This document shows positions 24,860 through 34,513 of a stretch of DNA of 64,000 nt, in pieces. The notes beneath the pieces were generated by a model. That model was not told the DNA's origin, made no database searches, and saw only the letters and a program-made list of their open reading frames with translations. Source of the DNA: Nitrincola sp048264025 (GTDB taxonomy: Bacteria; Pseudomonadota; Gammaproteobacteria; Pseudomonadales; Balneatricaceae); the NCBI RefSeq assembly GCF_048264025.1, contig NZ_JBLXDN010000010.1:1-64000 (forward strand). The letters run 5' to 3'. Numbering within the stretch: position 1 is the stretch's first letter; each line of letters opens with the position of its first letter. A program made the translations under genes and the position numbers.

Positions 24860-27067
24860 ATGAATATGGATGAAGTGCTGCAGACTTTCATTGCAGAAAG
24901 CCGTGAACTACTGCAACAGATGGAAGATGCGTTGCTGCAGTTGGAACAGTGTGATGACGACCCGGAAATCATCAATGCGATCTTCCGTGCGGCACACACG
25001 ATTAAAGGTTCTGCTGGCCTGTTTGGGCTGGATCATCTGGTTGCTTTCACCCATGTAGCGGAGAGCGTACTTGACCGAGTGCGTGATGGCGAACTCTCTA
25101 TTCATGATGACTTATCAGCGCTGATGTTGCAGGTTTGTGATCATGTCGGCGTGCTGATCGAACTGATTGCCGCTGATGAATCCATGGATGATGCTACTGA
25201 GAAAAATGGCACGCGCCTAGTCGAGCAGTTGCAAGGTTATCTTGGTTCAGCGACAGCACAGGACACTGAAGAGACTGACAAGCGGCACATCTCACTGCAC
25301 GCAAGTAGGGGTGATGATGCGGATGCTCTGATGCGTTTTGTTGATGACACCGCTGAAACGGATAACTGGCATATCTCGTTGCGCTTTGGTGCGGATGTGC
25401 TCCGTAATGGCATGGACCCCGCCTCCTTCATTCGCTACCTCGGCACCTTTGGTCGCATAGTCCGCATAGTCACGTTGCTTGATCGCTTACCGGATGCGGA
25501 TGAGATGGACCCAGAGTCCAATTATCTCGGATTCGAAATTGCCTTTAACAGCGATACTGACAAGGCCGAAATTGAGGGCGTATTCGATTTCGTCCGCGAT
25601 GATTGTGAGATACGTATCCTGCCACCACATAGCAAAATTATTGAATACCAGGGCCTTATTCGCGACCTGCCCGAAGAAGAGATGCGGCTGGGTGAAATTT
25701 TGATTCGCTGTGGCACCCTCACCCAAGTTGAACTGGATAGCGTACTTGCAACACAGTCGAAGCTCGAAGGCCCAGCGACGCGGCCTATCGGCGAAGTACT
25801 GGTCGAGGAGCATCTGGTTCGTCCGGCGGTGATCGAAGCAGCACTGGAAAAGCAAAAGCAGGTGAAGGAAAGCCGTGGTGGTGATGCCGGATTGATCCGT
25901 GTCGATGCGGCCAAGCTAGACCAGCTTATCAACCTGATTGGTGAGCTCATTATTGCTGGCGCCGGAGCCAGTCTGATTGCTGAAAAGGCCGGTATGGCTG
26001 AACTGAACGAAGCCAACGAGACCATGACGCGCCTGGTTGAAGAGGTACGTGATTCTGCGCTCACACTACGGATGGTACAGATCGGTGGCACTTTCAACCG
26101 CTTTCAGCGCGTGGTGCGCGACGTATCCAAGGAACTGGGCAAGGATATATACCTGGAAATCAGCGGTGGTGAGACTGAGTTGGACAAGACCGTGGTGGAA
26201 CGCATTGGTGATCCGCTGACCCATTTGGTGCGCAACTCTATGGATCACGGCATTGAATCCGCTGAGGTTCGACAGGCGAATGGCAAGTCGCCGCAGGGAA
26301 AGGTGCGTCTTAATGCCTATCATGATGCTGGCAGCATCGTTATAGAGGTATCCGATGATGGTGCCGGTCTTGATCGTGACCGTATTTATACCAAGGCGGT
26401 TGATAAGGGCCTGATTGCAGCCGATGCCGTGCTCTCTGACAAGGAAATCTACAACCTCATTTTCGAGCCGGGTTTCTCTACGGCTGACCAGGTCAGCAAC
26501 TTGTCTGGTCGTGGTGTTGGCATGGATGTGGTACGTCGCAACATTCAGGCGTTGCGCGGTACCGTCGACCTGGATAGTGAACCAGGTAAAGGCTCGATGG
26601 TCCGCATCCGCCTGCCCCTCACCCTGGCTATTATCGATGGTTTTCTGATCGGAGTCGGCGACGCCTCCTATGTCGTGCCACTGGACATGGTGGTTGAGTG
26701 TATCGAACTCGATCAGGCGCAGCAGGACACCCGTTCTGGTCATTATATCAACCTGCGTGGTGAGGTGTTGCCCTACGTCCGTCTGCGCGATCAGTTCGAC
26801 ATTCAAGGCGAACCCAGTCGGCGCGAGAACATTGTTGTTGTTAACTATGCGGGGCATAAGGCGGGTTTGGTGGTCGATCGCTTGATGGGCGAGTTTCAGA
26901 CCGTGATCAAACCTCTCGGCAAGGTGTTTTCCGTGGTGCGTGGCATTGGTGGATTCACAATTCTGGGCAGTGGTGAAGTGGCGCTGATTCTTGATGTTGC
27001 TGGGCTGATCCGGCAGGTGACGAGTGGTGAAGAGCGCGGCGCAGGGCAATTGGCGACAATGGAATGA
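24860..27067 (+). CDS. cheA: Chemotaxis histidine kinase CheA
   Basis: A 735-residue cytoplasmic kinase. The Hpt (P1) domain has phospho-acceptor His46 in AAHTIKGSAGLFG. A long linker region (about 120-340) contains GEILIRCGTLTQVELDSVL and GEVLVEEHLVRP repeats. The P3 dimerisation part begins near IRVDAAKLDQLINLIGEL. The P4 ATPase has HLVRNSMDHGIE, DDGAGLD and GRGVGMDVVRRN. A C-terminal CheW-like P5 domain couples to receptors. It phosphorylates the CheY and CheB of this cluster. The extended P1-P3 linker is typical of STAS-associated CheA proteins. Confidence 0.93.
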   Translation: MNMDEVLQTFIAESRELLQQMEDALLQLEQCDDDPEIINAIFRAAHTIKGSAGLFGLDHLVAFTHVAESVLDRVRDGELSIHDDLSALMLQVCDHVGVLIELIAADESMDDATEKNGTRLVEQLQGYLGSATAQDTEETDKRHISLHASRGDDADALMRFVDDTAETDNWHISLRFGADVLRNGMDPASFIRYLGTFGRIVRIVTLLDRLPDADEMDPESNYLGFEIAFNSDTDKAEIEGVFDFVRDDCEIRILPPHSKIIEYQGLIRDLPEEEMRLGEILIRCGTLTQVELDSVLATQSKLEGPATRPIGEVLVEEHLVRPAVIEAALEKQKQVKESRGGDAGLIRVDAAKLDQLINLIGELIIAGAGASLIAEKAGMAELNEANETMTRLVEEVRDSALTLRMVQIGGTFNRFQRVVRDVSKELGKDIYLEISGGETELDKTVVERIGDPLTHLVRNSMDHGIESAEVRQANGKSPQGKVRLNAYHDAGSIVIEVSDDGAGLDRDRIYTKAVDKGLIAADAVLSDKEIYNLIFEPGFSTADQVSNLSGRGVGMDVVRRNIQALRGTVDLDSEPGKGSMVRIRLPLTLAIIDGFLIGVGDASYVVPLDMVVECIELDQAQQDTRSGHYINLRGEVLPYVRLRDQFDIQGEPSRRENIVVVNYAGHKAGLVVDRLMGEFQTVIKPLGKVFSVVRGIGGFTILGSGEVALILDVAGLIRQVTSGEERGAGQLATME

Positions 27068-27170
27068 CGGCATTCCGACGAAATGATTGCTTAGTTTAGG
27101 TTTTAACTGGTAGTGGCGTTAGCCGCATTAATTCAAAGCTGATGTGAATTCTCTCAAGGGGAAAGTTGAA

Positions 27171-28790
27171 ATGTTCAAGAATATGAAAATCGGTACGCGC
27201 CTGGGCCTGGGGTTCGGCCTGGTACTGCTGTTGCTGTCGATCATTGCCTTTATTGGAATCACCCGGTTGTCGGCGGTACAACACAACTTTGACGTGGTTG
27301 TTAATGAAAACAACGTCAAGATTGATGCGGTTAACGATATGCGCGGCAGTGTGAACATCGTCGCGCGAGCAGTTCGCAACATGATCATATACAACAATGC
27401 GGAGGATATGAAAGTGCAGCATGAGCGTGTCGTTGTGGCACGTAATAACTATAACAATTCCAGAGAAACACTTTCTAGTCTACTTTCCACGGATAATTCC
27501 AGAGCGGTCATGGCAAACATTGACGCTGGAATGACAAATACCCGTATTCTAATGAATAGAGTCGTTGAACTTGCTCAGGCTGGTCAAGAGGATGAAGCTA
27601 GAATAGTCCTGCATGACGAGGTTCAAGGCGAACAGGATAAAGTGTTTGCGGCGATCGATAGCATGGTTGAGCTTCTGGAAGTACAGAATGCGGATCTCGT
27701 TAGGTCGGCAAAACAGGACTACGAGACTGCATTTACTCTAATGCTGACGTTGGCTATCGCAGCAGCGCTGCTCTCTATCGGCGTTGCTTTCTGGGTCACT
27801 CGCAGCATTACAAGACCGATTGGTTCTGCAGTTAGCGTAGCCGAAAAACTAGCTGAGGGTGACCTGACGGTAGCAATTGACGTGGACTCTAAGGACGAGA
27901 CAGGGCAATTGCTGGCTGCAATGCAGCGGATGGTGGGTAAGTTGTCGCAGATTATCGGCGAAGTCCGTAGCTCAGGCGATGCTTTGTCATCTGCCTCAGA
28001 AGAAGTCAGCGCAACGGCGCAGAGTATGTCACAGGCATCCAGCGAACAGGCCGCTTCGGTGGAAGAAACCTCTGCTTCGGTGGAGCAGATGGGCGCTTCG
28101 ATTAACCAGAATACAGATAGTGCCAAGGTCACTGAAGGTATTGCGTCTAAAGCCGCACAGGAAGCGAATGAGGGTGGTGAGGCAGTTAAAGAAACCGTGA
28201 CGGCGATGAAGACCATTGCTGACAAGATCAGCATTATCGATGACATCGCTTACCAAACCAACCTGTTGGCCCTGAACGCGGCCATCGAAGCGGCGCGTGC
28301 CGGTGAGCATGGTAAAGGCTTTGCGGTGGTTGCGGCGGAAGTGCGGAAGTTGGCTGAGCGCAGCCAGGTAGCCGCGCAGGAAATCGGCGAAGTAGCGAAG
28401 AGCTCAGTGGGGCTGGCTGAAAAGGCCGGTAAACTGCTGGAAGAGATCGTACCGGGAATTAACCGTACCTCTGACCTGGTGCAGGAAATTACCGCGGCAT
28501 CGCAGGAGCAGTCCGTCGGTGTGAATCAGATTAATACCGCGATGGACCAGTTGAACCAGATCACCCAGCAGAATGCCAGCTCATCGGAAGAACTGGCAGC
28601 GACAGCGGAAGAAATGAGCGGCCAGGCCGAGCAGTTGCAGCAGTTGATGGCGTTTTTCAAGGTCAATGAAGGCGGTGCTGAAAAATCTCATACCGCTGTG
28701 CGCAAACCTAAGAATGCCATGGGGTATTCGGCTGTTAAGTCTTCATCCAAGTTCACTGGCAAGTCCGAAGACGAATTTGTCAGTTTCTAG
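27171..28790 (+). CDS. Methyl-accepting chemotaxis protein (transmembrane)
   Basis: A 539-residue chemoreceptor. TM1 is about 10-30, the periplasmic four-helix-bundle sensor about 31-187 and TM2 about 188-209, followed by HAMP and the signalling coiled coil with hairpin tip QTNLLALNAAIEAARAGEHG. Glu/Gln-rich methylation helices flank the tip. The C-terminal pentapeptide EFVSF fits the CheR-tether rule x-aromatic-x-x-aromatic. I chose ATG 27171 because AGGGG lies upstream and the positively charged MFKNMKIGTRLGLGFG start is typical; an in-frame ATG at 27144 is less likely. Ligand unknown. Confidence 0.9.
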   Translation: MFKNMKIGTRLGLGFGLVLLLLSIIAFIGITRLSAVQHNFDVVVNENNVKIDAVNDMRGSVNIVARAVRNMIIYNNAEDMKVQHERVVVARNNYNNSRETLSSLLSTDNSRAVMANIDAGMTNTRILMNRVVELAQAGQEDEARIVLHDEVQGEQDKVFAAIDSMVELLEVQNADLVRSAKQDYETAFTLMLTLAIAAALLSIGVAFWVTRSITRPIGSAVSVAEKLAEGDLTVAIDVDSKDETGQLLAAMQRMVGKLSQIIGEVRSSGDALSSASEEVSATAQSMSQASSEQAASVEETSASVEQMGASINQNTDSAKVTEGIASKAAQEANEGGEAVKETVTAMKTIADKISIIDDIAYQTNLLALNAAIEAARAGEHGKGFAVVAAEVRKLAERSQVAAQEIGEVAKSSVGLAEKAGKLLEEIVPGINRTSDLVQEITAASQEQSVGVNQINTAMDQLNQITQQNASSSEELAATAEEMSGQAEQLQQLMAFFKVNEGGAEKSHTAVRKPKNAMGYSAVKSSSKFTGKSEDEFVSF

Positions 28791-28799
28791 GAGCAATAT

Positions 28800-29309
28800 A
28801 TGAATACTTTGACTAGAGCCGAAGAAGCCGTCTCTCAAATTGATACAAGTGAAATGCAGCAATACCTCACCTTTATGTTGACGGGTGAAACCTATGCCAT
28901 AGGTATTCTCGGTATTAAGGAGATTATTGAGTACGGTCAGTTGACCGAAGTACCGAATATGCCGTCGTTCATTCGCGGGGTGATTAATCTGCGCGGAGCG
29001 GTGGTACCGGTGGTGGACCTGGCGGCGCGCTTCAATAAGGGAACGACGGCACTGACTCGGCGTACCTGCATTGTCATCATCGAAGTGATCAGCGCCAATG
29101 AACAGCAAGTAATCGGTGTCATGGTCGATGCGGTGAACGAGGTGCTGGAAATATCACCCAGTGAAATCGAACCCCCGCCAAGCTTCGGTGCGAAAATACG
29201 CGCCGACTTTATAGCGGGTATGGGTAAGGTGAATGGCCGTTTCATTATTATGCTCGATGTTGACAAGGTGCTGTCTGTTGATGAACTCGCACAGTTGCCG
29301 TCCTCGTGA
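28800..29309 (+). CDS. cheW: Chemotaxis coupling protein CheW
   Basis: A 169-residue adaptor linking receptors to CheA. It shows the CheW fold signatures YLTFMLTGETYAIGILGIKEI, MPSFIRGVINLRGAVVPVVDL and GMGKVNGRFIIMLDVDKVL. SD AGGAG is well placed before ATG, nine bases after the receptor gene. Length is typical. Confidence 0.94.
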   Translation: MNTLTRAEEAVSQIDTSEMQQYLTFMLTGETYAIGILGIKEIIEYGQLTEVPNMPSFIRGVINLRGAVVPVVDLAARFNKGTTALTRRTCIVIIEVISANEQQVIGVMVDAVNEVLEISPSEIEPPPSFGAKIRADFIAGMGKVNGRFIIMLDVDKVLSVDELAQLPSS

Positions 29310-29358
29310 TGTCTCAGCCGTTAGTCATAATCAGCTTTCTGTTGAGTGAGTAAGGCGA

Positions 29359-30159
29359 ATGAACCACGCCGTACTTACTGATCATGAATTTAAGCAGTTC
29401 AGGGAACTGATCTACAACATCGCCGGTATTAACCTGTCGGATGCCAAGAAACCATTGGTGACGGGTCGGCTGTCTAAACGCGTACGACAGCATGGGCATA
29501 AGAATTTCAGTGGCTATTTTGAATCCCTGATGCAGGATAAGGATGAATTGCAGATCGCGGTCAATTTGTTGACCACCAATGAAACCTATTTTTTTCGTGA
29601 ACCGAAACACATGGACTTTCTAGCCGAGAAACTGCTGCAGGCACGTCCACTCGGTCGTCCTTTTCGAATCTGGAGCGCGGCCAGTTCGTCGGGTGAGGAA
29701 GCCTATTCATTGGCGATGATACTGGCTGACAAACTCGGCGATGGACCTTGGGAGATCGTTGGTTCGGATATCAGTACGAATATGCTGGAGAAGGCTCGCG
29801 GAGGGCACTACTCACTGGAGCGGACTAACGGTATTCCGCGTTCTTATCTGAAGCGATTTTGTCTGAAGGGCATCGGCTCGCAGACAGGGACGTTCAAGGT
29901 TAGCTCTGAGTTGCGAGATAGGGTCAGCTTTCATCAGGTGAACCTGGTCGAGCCTTTACCGCAATTGGGTGATTTCGATGCAATTTTCCTGCGTAACGTG
30001 ATGATTTATTTCGATGTGGATACCAAGCGTCAGGTGGTGAACCGCCTGTTACCGCGGCTGCGGTCTGGTGGTTATTTTTTTGTCAGTCATTCGGAGAGTC
30101 TGAATGGGGTCAGTGATGCGCTCAAGTTGGTGTCGCCTTCGATCTACAGGAAACCCTGA
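29359..30159 (+). CDS. cheR: Chemotaxis protein methyltransferase CheR
   Basis: A 266-residue S-adenosylmethionine-dependent methyltransferase that methylates receptor glutamates. The N-terminal helical domain is about 1-75. The catalytic part has NETYFFREPKH, SAM-binding IWSAASSSGEEAYSLAM, DISTNMLEKAR and FDAIFLRNVMIYFD. It shares its stop (TGATG) with the cheD start. It balances the CheB of the same operon and probably binds the EFVSF tail of the nearby receptor. Confidence 0.94.
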   Translation: MNHAVLTDHEFKQFRELIYNIAGINLSDAKKPLVTGRLSKRVRQHGHKNFSGYFESLMQDKDELQIAVNLLTTNETYFFREPKHMDFLAEKLLQARPLGRPFRIWSAASSSGEEAYSLAMILADKLGDGPWEIVGSDISTNMLEKARGGHYSLERTNGIPRSYLKRFCLKGIGSQTGTFKVSSELRDRVSFHQVNLVEPLPQLGDFDAIFLRNVMIYFDVDTKRQVVNRLLPRLRSGGYFFVSHSESLNGVSDALKLVSPSIYRKP

Positions 30160-30767
30160 TGCTCGAACCCGAACACTTTATAGAGATTTTCCTGCAACCG
30201 GGCGATCTATATTTTGGCGGACAGGACACGCGTATCCGGACTCTTCTGGGTTCTTGTGTATCTCTGGTGATTTGGCATCCTCACCTGCGTGTCGGTGGTA
30301 TGTGTCATTTTATGCTGCCTGGCCGGGTGCGTTCACCGCAGACTGTGCTGGATGGCCGTTATGCTGACGAGGCGATGGAGTTGCTGCTGCGGGATATCGG
30401 CAAGATGGGAGCTCGGCCAAGCGAGTATCAACTGAAAATATTCGGTGGCGGTAATATGTTTCCCGGCATCATGCGCACCGATGCCAGTCACATTGGCTTC
30501 AAAAACGTGCAAACAGCCCGTGAACTGAGTGCGCGTTACGGCTTTACCTGCGTATCCGAGCACGTGCAGGGTTGCGGTCACCGTTACCTGATTTTTGATA
30601 TATGGAGTGGTTTTGTATCACTACGGCACACGGCGCTGAAAGCGAGTTGGGAGCCTGTTCAACTGAACACGGCATTGCTTACGCCATTGGATTATATGGG
30701 GCTTGAGCCTGCCAACGAATTGCCGAAGCGGGATCCTGTGACCCAGTCGACTAGGAGGAAGCGATGA
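30159..30767 (+). CDS. cheD: Chemoreceptor glutamine deamidase CheD
   Basis: A 202-residue CheD protein that deamidates receptor glutamines. The catalytic Cys is in LLGSCVSLVIW and the His in GGMCHFMLPG; the FGGGNMF segment follows. It begins one base inside the cheR stop and overlaps the GGDEF-EAL gene as ATGA, so the three are co-translated. Confidence 0.93.
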   Translation: MLEPEHFIEIFLQPGDLYFGGQDTRIRTLLGSCVSLVIWHPHLRVGGMCHFMLPGRVRSPQTVLDGRYADEAMELLLRDIGKMGARPSEYQLKIFGGGNMFPGIMRTDASHIGFKNVQTARELSARYGFTCVSEHVQGCGHRYLIFDIWSGFVSLRHTALKASWEPVQLNTALLTPLDYMGLEPANELPKRDPVTQSTRRKR

Positions 30768-33373
30768 GTCTATCTCGGTATTCTCGACCTACGGACGCGA
30801 ATTTGTGCCGTGCTGTGGTCGACTCGGTGGTTGATGTGGTGATCATGGTCCATGATATGGCCAACGAGGCGCGTGTGATATATGCCAACGAGGCCGCGTG
30901 CCAGCACTTCGGCGTAGATTTGGAGACCTTGTTGACTTGGACACCGGCGCGCTGGGACCCCTGTCATGACCCCGATTTGGCTATTTCCATGGCCTTAGCT
31001 GATGGTCGGCCACGTAGTTATGAGACTGAGCATCTGGTCGCCTTGGGCGATAAAATCCCTGTCGAAGTCACCTTGAATCGACTCGATCTGCCTGGGTGTA
31101 ATTACCTACTCAGTAGTATCCGAGACTTACGACCACGTCAATTAAGGGAACCTTGTGCTGATTGGTTGGAGAGGCGGGCACTGGAAATGTGCCTGGAACG
31201 CAGTGATAAAACCATCTATGACAATCTGCTGGACAGCCTGTTTCTATTCGATGTCGACGCGGATGGCGAGCTCATTGTGGCCGGTTATAATCGTCGAGCG
31301 GAGGGACTGATCGGCCTGCGCGAGGCGGAAAGTATCGGACGACGCAAACAGGATGTTCTTCCATCTGTAACCTTGATGGGGGCGGAGTCACCCGAGCGTG
31401 CTTGTGTGGCAAATGCAGCCCCTGTGTGCTTTCGTGACACGCTGGGGTTACCTGATGGCCGTCGTCAGGTCGAAAACACCTTGATTCCACTGTTCGATGC
31501 AGAGGACCGCGTACAACGGGTGATATATATCGTTCACGACATCACCCAACGCCTAAGGCGGGAGTCTCAGGAAGTTGTGCGTACCGAAGTATTTGATCTG
31601 CTCTCGGCTGGAGCGGACTTACGTGAGGTGTTGGCCAGAGTCGTGGTGTTTGCCGAGATTTCGCGCCCAGACCTGTTGAGCGCCATCCTGTTGCCTGATG
31701 CTGAGCGCATCTGCTTAGAGTCGTGTATTGCGCCCAGTCTGCCGGAAGTGTTTGTGCAAGCCGTTGAGGGTGGCGCTATTTCTGAATCCGCCGATGTGTT
31801 CGGAAGATCAGCTTATTTGAAGATGCCAGAAACGGTGGCTAATCTTCTTGATCACTACCTGGATTCGGCCTGTCATGTGTTAGCGCTGGCCTCTGGATTG
31901 GTCAGCTGTTGGGTGACCCCTATTCTTGATAGTAGTGATGAACTGCTGGGTATCTTTGCCTTTTTTCGGGATCGTGCAGGCCAACCAGACGCGCAGGATC
32001 AAGCTACAATGGATCAGGCATGCCAGATGGCTCGACTGGTGATGGAACGTCGTCGTACTGAGGCGCACATCCGCTACCAGGCAAACTACGATGCCTTGAC
32101 CGGTCTACCAAATCGTACACTGTTGAATGTACGTCTGGCCGATAGGCTGCGTAAGAGTAAGCAGTTGGCACTCTTGTACATAGATATCGACAATTTTAAA
32201 GAGATAAACGATACCCTGGGACACCATCAAGGTGACCAAATGCTGGAGCTGGTGGCACGCCGTCTACGCTTTTTGGTATCCGAAGAGGATCTGGTCGCTC
32301 GCATGAGCGGCGATGAATTTATTGCCGTACTGTCGAATGTAACGCATGCCGAGTCCACAGCAGAAGCTCTGCGTACGGCACTGGCCGGCGACTATGAGAT
32401 AGGTCATAGCAACGTGTGGGCATCGGTTAGTATAGGTATTGCGCTCTATCCAGAGCAGGCACGGGATATGGATGAGCTGCTTAGTTATGCGGATCAGGCG
32501 TTGTTCGCTGCCAAGGCCGCGGGGCGTAATTGCCTGCGTATCTTTGACGAGGCGATGCGCGAAAAGATTCAGTTACGGGTGCGCCTCGCCAGTGATTTGC
32601 GAACTGCGCTGAAAGCCGAACAGTTATCTGTGCACTATCAGCCGATCATCGACATGGTCAGTGGTCGAGTGATCAAGGCTGAGGCGTTGTTACGCTGGGA
32701 ACACCCCGAACTCGGGCAGGTGTCACCTGAGGTTTTTATTCCTATCGCTGAAGAAACCGGTGCTATTCACGAAATCGGTAATTGGGTTTTTCGGGAGGCT
32801 GCACGGGTGGCGATGCAATGGAACCACCAGGCATGGACGGGAGACTGTGTGTTGCGCCGTATCAGTGTCAACCGTTCGCCGCGGCAGTTCTTTACCCGTG
32901 AGGGTTGCGATGATTGGCTCGCTCATCTACACAACCAAGGGATTCCGGGGGAAGCGCTGGGTGTTGAGATTACCGAAGGGCTGCTATTGGATGATCGCCC
33001 CGACGTGATGCGACAGTTGACGGCCTTCCGTAGCGCGGGTATAGCCATATCGCTAGACGATTTTGGTACCGGCTATTCGGCACTGTCGTACCTAAAAAAA
33101 TTCGACATAGACTACCTGAAAATTGATCGTTCGTTCGTACAGGATATAGTTTCCATGGAGGGCAGTCGTGCAATTGTTGAATCTATTGCCAGCATGGCGG
33201 TTCGACTTGGCATGCAGGTGATTGCCGAGGGTGTAGAGGAACCAGCACAGGCGGAAGTTCTGGCTGCTATAGGTTGCAGGTTGGCACAAGGGTATCTTTA
33301 CGCCCGGCCTATGCCAGAGCAGGCATTTATGGCGTTTGCCGCCGCTGAAATCGAAACCCCAACTCTGCGTTGA
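30764..33373 (+). CDS. PAS-PAS-GAF-GGDEF-EAL cyclic-di-GMP enzyme
   Basis: An 869-residue cytoplasmic signalling protein. It has PAS1 (about 15-125), PAS2 (about 145-265) and a GAF-like region (about 270-430). The GGDEF domain (about 440-595) has active-site SGDEF at 515-519, a variant that can be active. The EAL domain (about 605-860) has EALLRW (640), SVNRSP, VEITEG and DDFGTGYSALSYLKKFDIDYLK, so the phosphodiesterase residues look complete. No RxxD inhibitory site is obvious near SGDEF. It is embedded between cheD and cheB and overlaps cheD as ATGA, linking c-di-GMP turnover to this chemosensory array. Whether synthesis or hydrolysis dominates cannot be read. Confidence 0.88.
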   Translation: MSLSRYSRPTDANLCRAVVDSVVDVVIMVHDMANEARVIYANEAACQHFGVDLETLLTWTPARWDPCHDPDLAISMALADGRPRSYETEHLVALGDKIPVEVTLNRLDLPGCNYLLSSIRDLRPRQLREPCADWLERRALEMCLERSDKTIYDNLLDSLFLFDVDADGELIVAGYNRRAEGLIGLREAESIGRRKQDVLPSVTLMGAESPERACVANAAPVCFRDTLGLPDGRRQVENTLIPLFDAEDRVQRVIYIVHDITQRLRRESQEVVRTEVFDLLSAGADLREVLARVVVFAEISRPDLLSAILLPDAERICLESCIAPSLPEVFVQAVEGGAISESADVFGRSAYLKMPETVANLLDHYLDSACHVLALASGLVSCWVTPILDSSDELLGIFAFFRDRAGQPDAQDQATMDQACQMARLVMERRRTEAHIRYQANYDALTGLPNRTLLNVRLADRLRKSKQLALLYIDIDNFKEINDTLGHHQGDQMLELVARRLRFLVSEEDLVARMSGDEFIAVLSNVTHAESTAEALRTALAGDYEIGHSNVWASVSIGIALYPEQARDMDELLSYADQALFAAKAAGRNCLRIFDEAMREKIQLRVRLASDLRTALKAEQLSVHYQPIIDMVSGRVIKAEALLRWEHPELGQVSPEVFIPIAEETGAIHEIGNWVFREAARVAMQWNHQAWTGDCVLRRISVNRSPRQFFTREGCDDWLAHLHNQGIPGEALGVEITEGLLLDDRPDVMRQLTAFRSAGIAISLDDFGTGYSALSYLKKFDIDYLKIDRSFVQDIVSMEGSRAIVESIASMAVRLGMQVIAEGVEEPAQAEVLAAIGCRLAQGYLYARPMPEQAFMAFAAAEIETPTLR

Positions 33374-33414
33374 CCGTGGGGCTACTTAAAAATCTGCATA
33401 GGAGTGGACCTTTC

Positions 33415-34509
33415 TTGTCTGCCATTAAAGTATTTATCGTCGATGATTCTGCTGTGGTGCGTCAGGTGCTTTCCGCTACGCTGTCGGAAGATCCTGGTAT
33501 TGAGGTAATCGGTGCGGCGTCTGATCCCCTCTTTGCCATTGAGCGGATGGCGAAAGCCTGGCCGGATGTGATTGTGCTTGACGTGGAGATGCCGCGCATG
33601 GACGGCATCACCTTTTTGCGTAAAATCATGGCGGAACATCCAACGCCGGTGGTGATCTGCTCGACCCTAACCGAGAAAGGTGCTGAAACCACTATGCTGG
33701 CGTTATCGGCGGGTGCCGTGGGCATTGTCACTAAACCCAAGATTGGCTTGAAGCAATATTTACAGGATGCATCCTGTGACCTTATTGGAGCGGTGAAAGC
33801 CGCGGCGCGTGCCAATCCGCGGCGATTGGCTGGAACTACTACCTTGTCGAAAGTTCAACCTAAGTTGTCTGCTGATGCCATTATTCAAGCTGGAACTGGC
33901 ACTCTGTCTCAGACCACTGATACAGTAGTTGCCATAGGCACCTCGACCGGGGGTACCCAGGCGTTGGAGGTGGTTTTGACCGCCCTGCCCCGTGTTTGCC
34001 CCGGCATTATCGTGGTCCAACATATGCCAGAAAAATTTACTGAAGCCTTTGCCCGGCGTCTTGATGGCCTGTGTCAGATGGAAGTACGCGAGGCCGTCAG
34101 TGGTGATCGCGTCAGGCCTGGGCGGGTACTGATAGCACCTGGCGGACGACACATGTTACTTAAGCGCAGTGGTGCGCAGTACCACGTCGATATCGTTGAT
34201 GGCCCACCGGTAAGCCGTCACCGGCCCTCTGTAGATGTTTTGTTCCGCTCAGTGGCAAAATTTGCAGGTCGCAACGCGCTCGGGATCATCATGACCGGGA
34301 TGGGTGATGATGGCGCTCGAGGCCTCAAGGAGATGCGCGATGCCGGTGCCTGGACCTTGGCTCAGGATGAGGAGACTTGTGTCGTCTATGGTATGCCCAA
34401 GGAAGCCGTTAAGCTCGATGCAGTGGATCGATCCCTGCCGCTCGATGAGATTCCAGCAGCGATCATGCACATCCCGACTAGTGCTGAGCAACGTCGACGT
34501 AAATCATAG
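33415..34509 (+). CDS. cheB: Protein-glutamate methylesterase CheB
   Basis: A 364-residue response regulator and methylesterase. The receiver has Asp10/Asp11 and phospho-acceptor Asp56 (VIVLDVEMPRMDG). The C-terminal esterase has catalytic Ser in GTSTGGTQAL, His in VVQHMPEKFT and Asp in TGMGDDGARG. I chose TTG 33415, which follows AGGAG by about ten bases and gives the usual SAIKVFIVDDSA start; GTG 33376 and TTG 33370 are upstream alternatives. It is last in the chemotaxis operon and convergent with the HAD gene across 4 bp. Confidence 0.9.
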   Translation: MSAIKVFIVDDSAVVRQVLSATLSEDPGIEVIGAASDPLFAIERMAKAWPDVIVLDVEMPRMDGITFLRKIMAEHPTPVVICSTLTEKGAETTMLALSAGAVGIVTKPKIGLKQYLQDASCDLIGAVKAAARANPRRLAGTTTLSKVQPKLSADAIIQAGTGTLSQTTDTVVAIGTSTGGTQALEVVLTALPRVCPGIIVVQHMPEKFTEAFARRLDGLCQMEVREAVSGDRVRPGRVLIAPGGRHMLLKRSGAQYHVDIVDGPPVSRHRPSVDVLFRSVAKFAGRNALGIIMTGMGDDGARGLKEMRDAGAWTLAQDEETCVVYGMPKEAVKLDAVDRSLPLDEIPAAIMHIPTSAEQRRRKS

Positions 34510-34513
34510 ATAA

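Noticed and set aside
27061..27076. GGAATG-ACGG-CATTCC hairpin at the cheA stop
   Set aside because: Short stem, no T-run, and it overlaps the coding end; not a credible terminator.
33370..33414. Upstream extension of CheB from TTG 33370 or GTG 33376
   Set aside because: The added residues (GLLKNLHRSGPF) are not part of the receiver fold and would lack an SD; the TTG at 33415 follows AGGAG.
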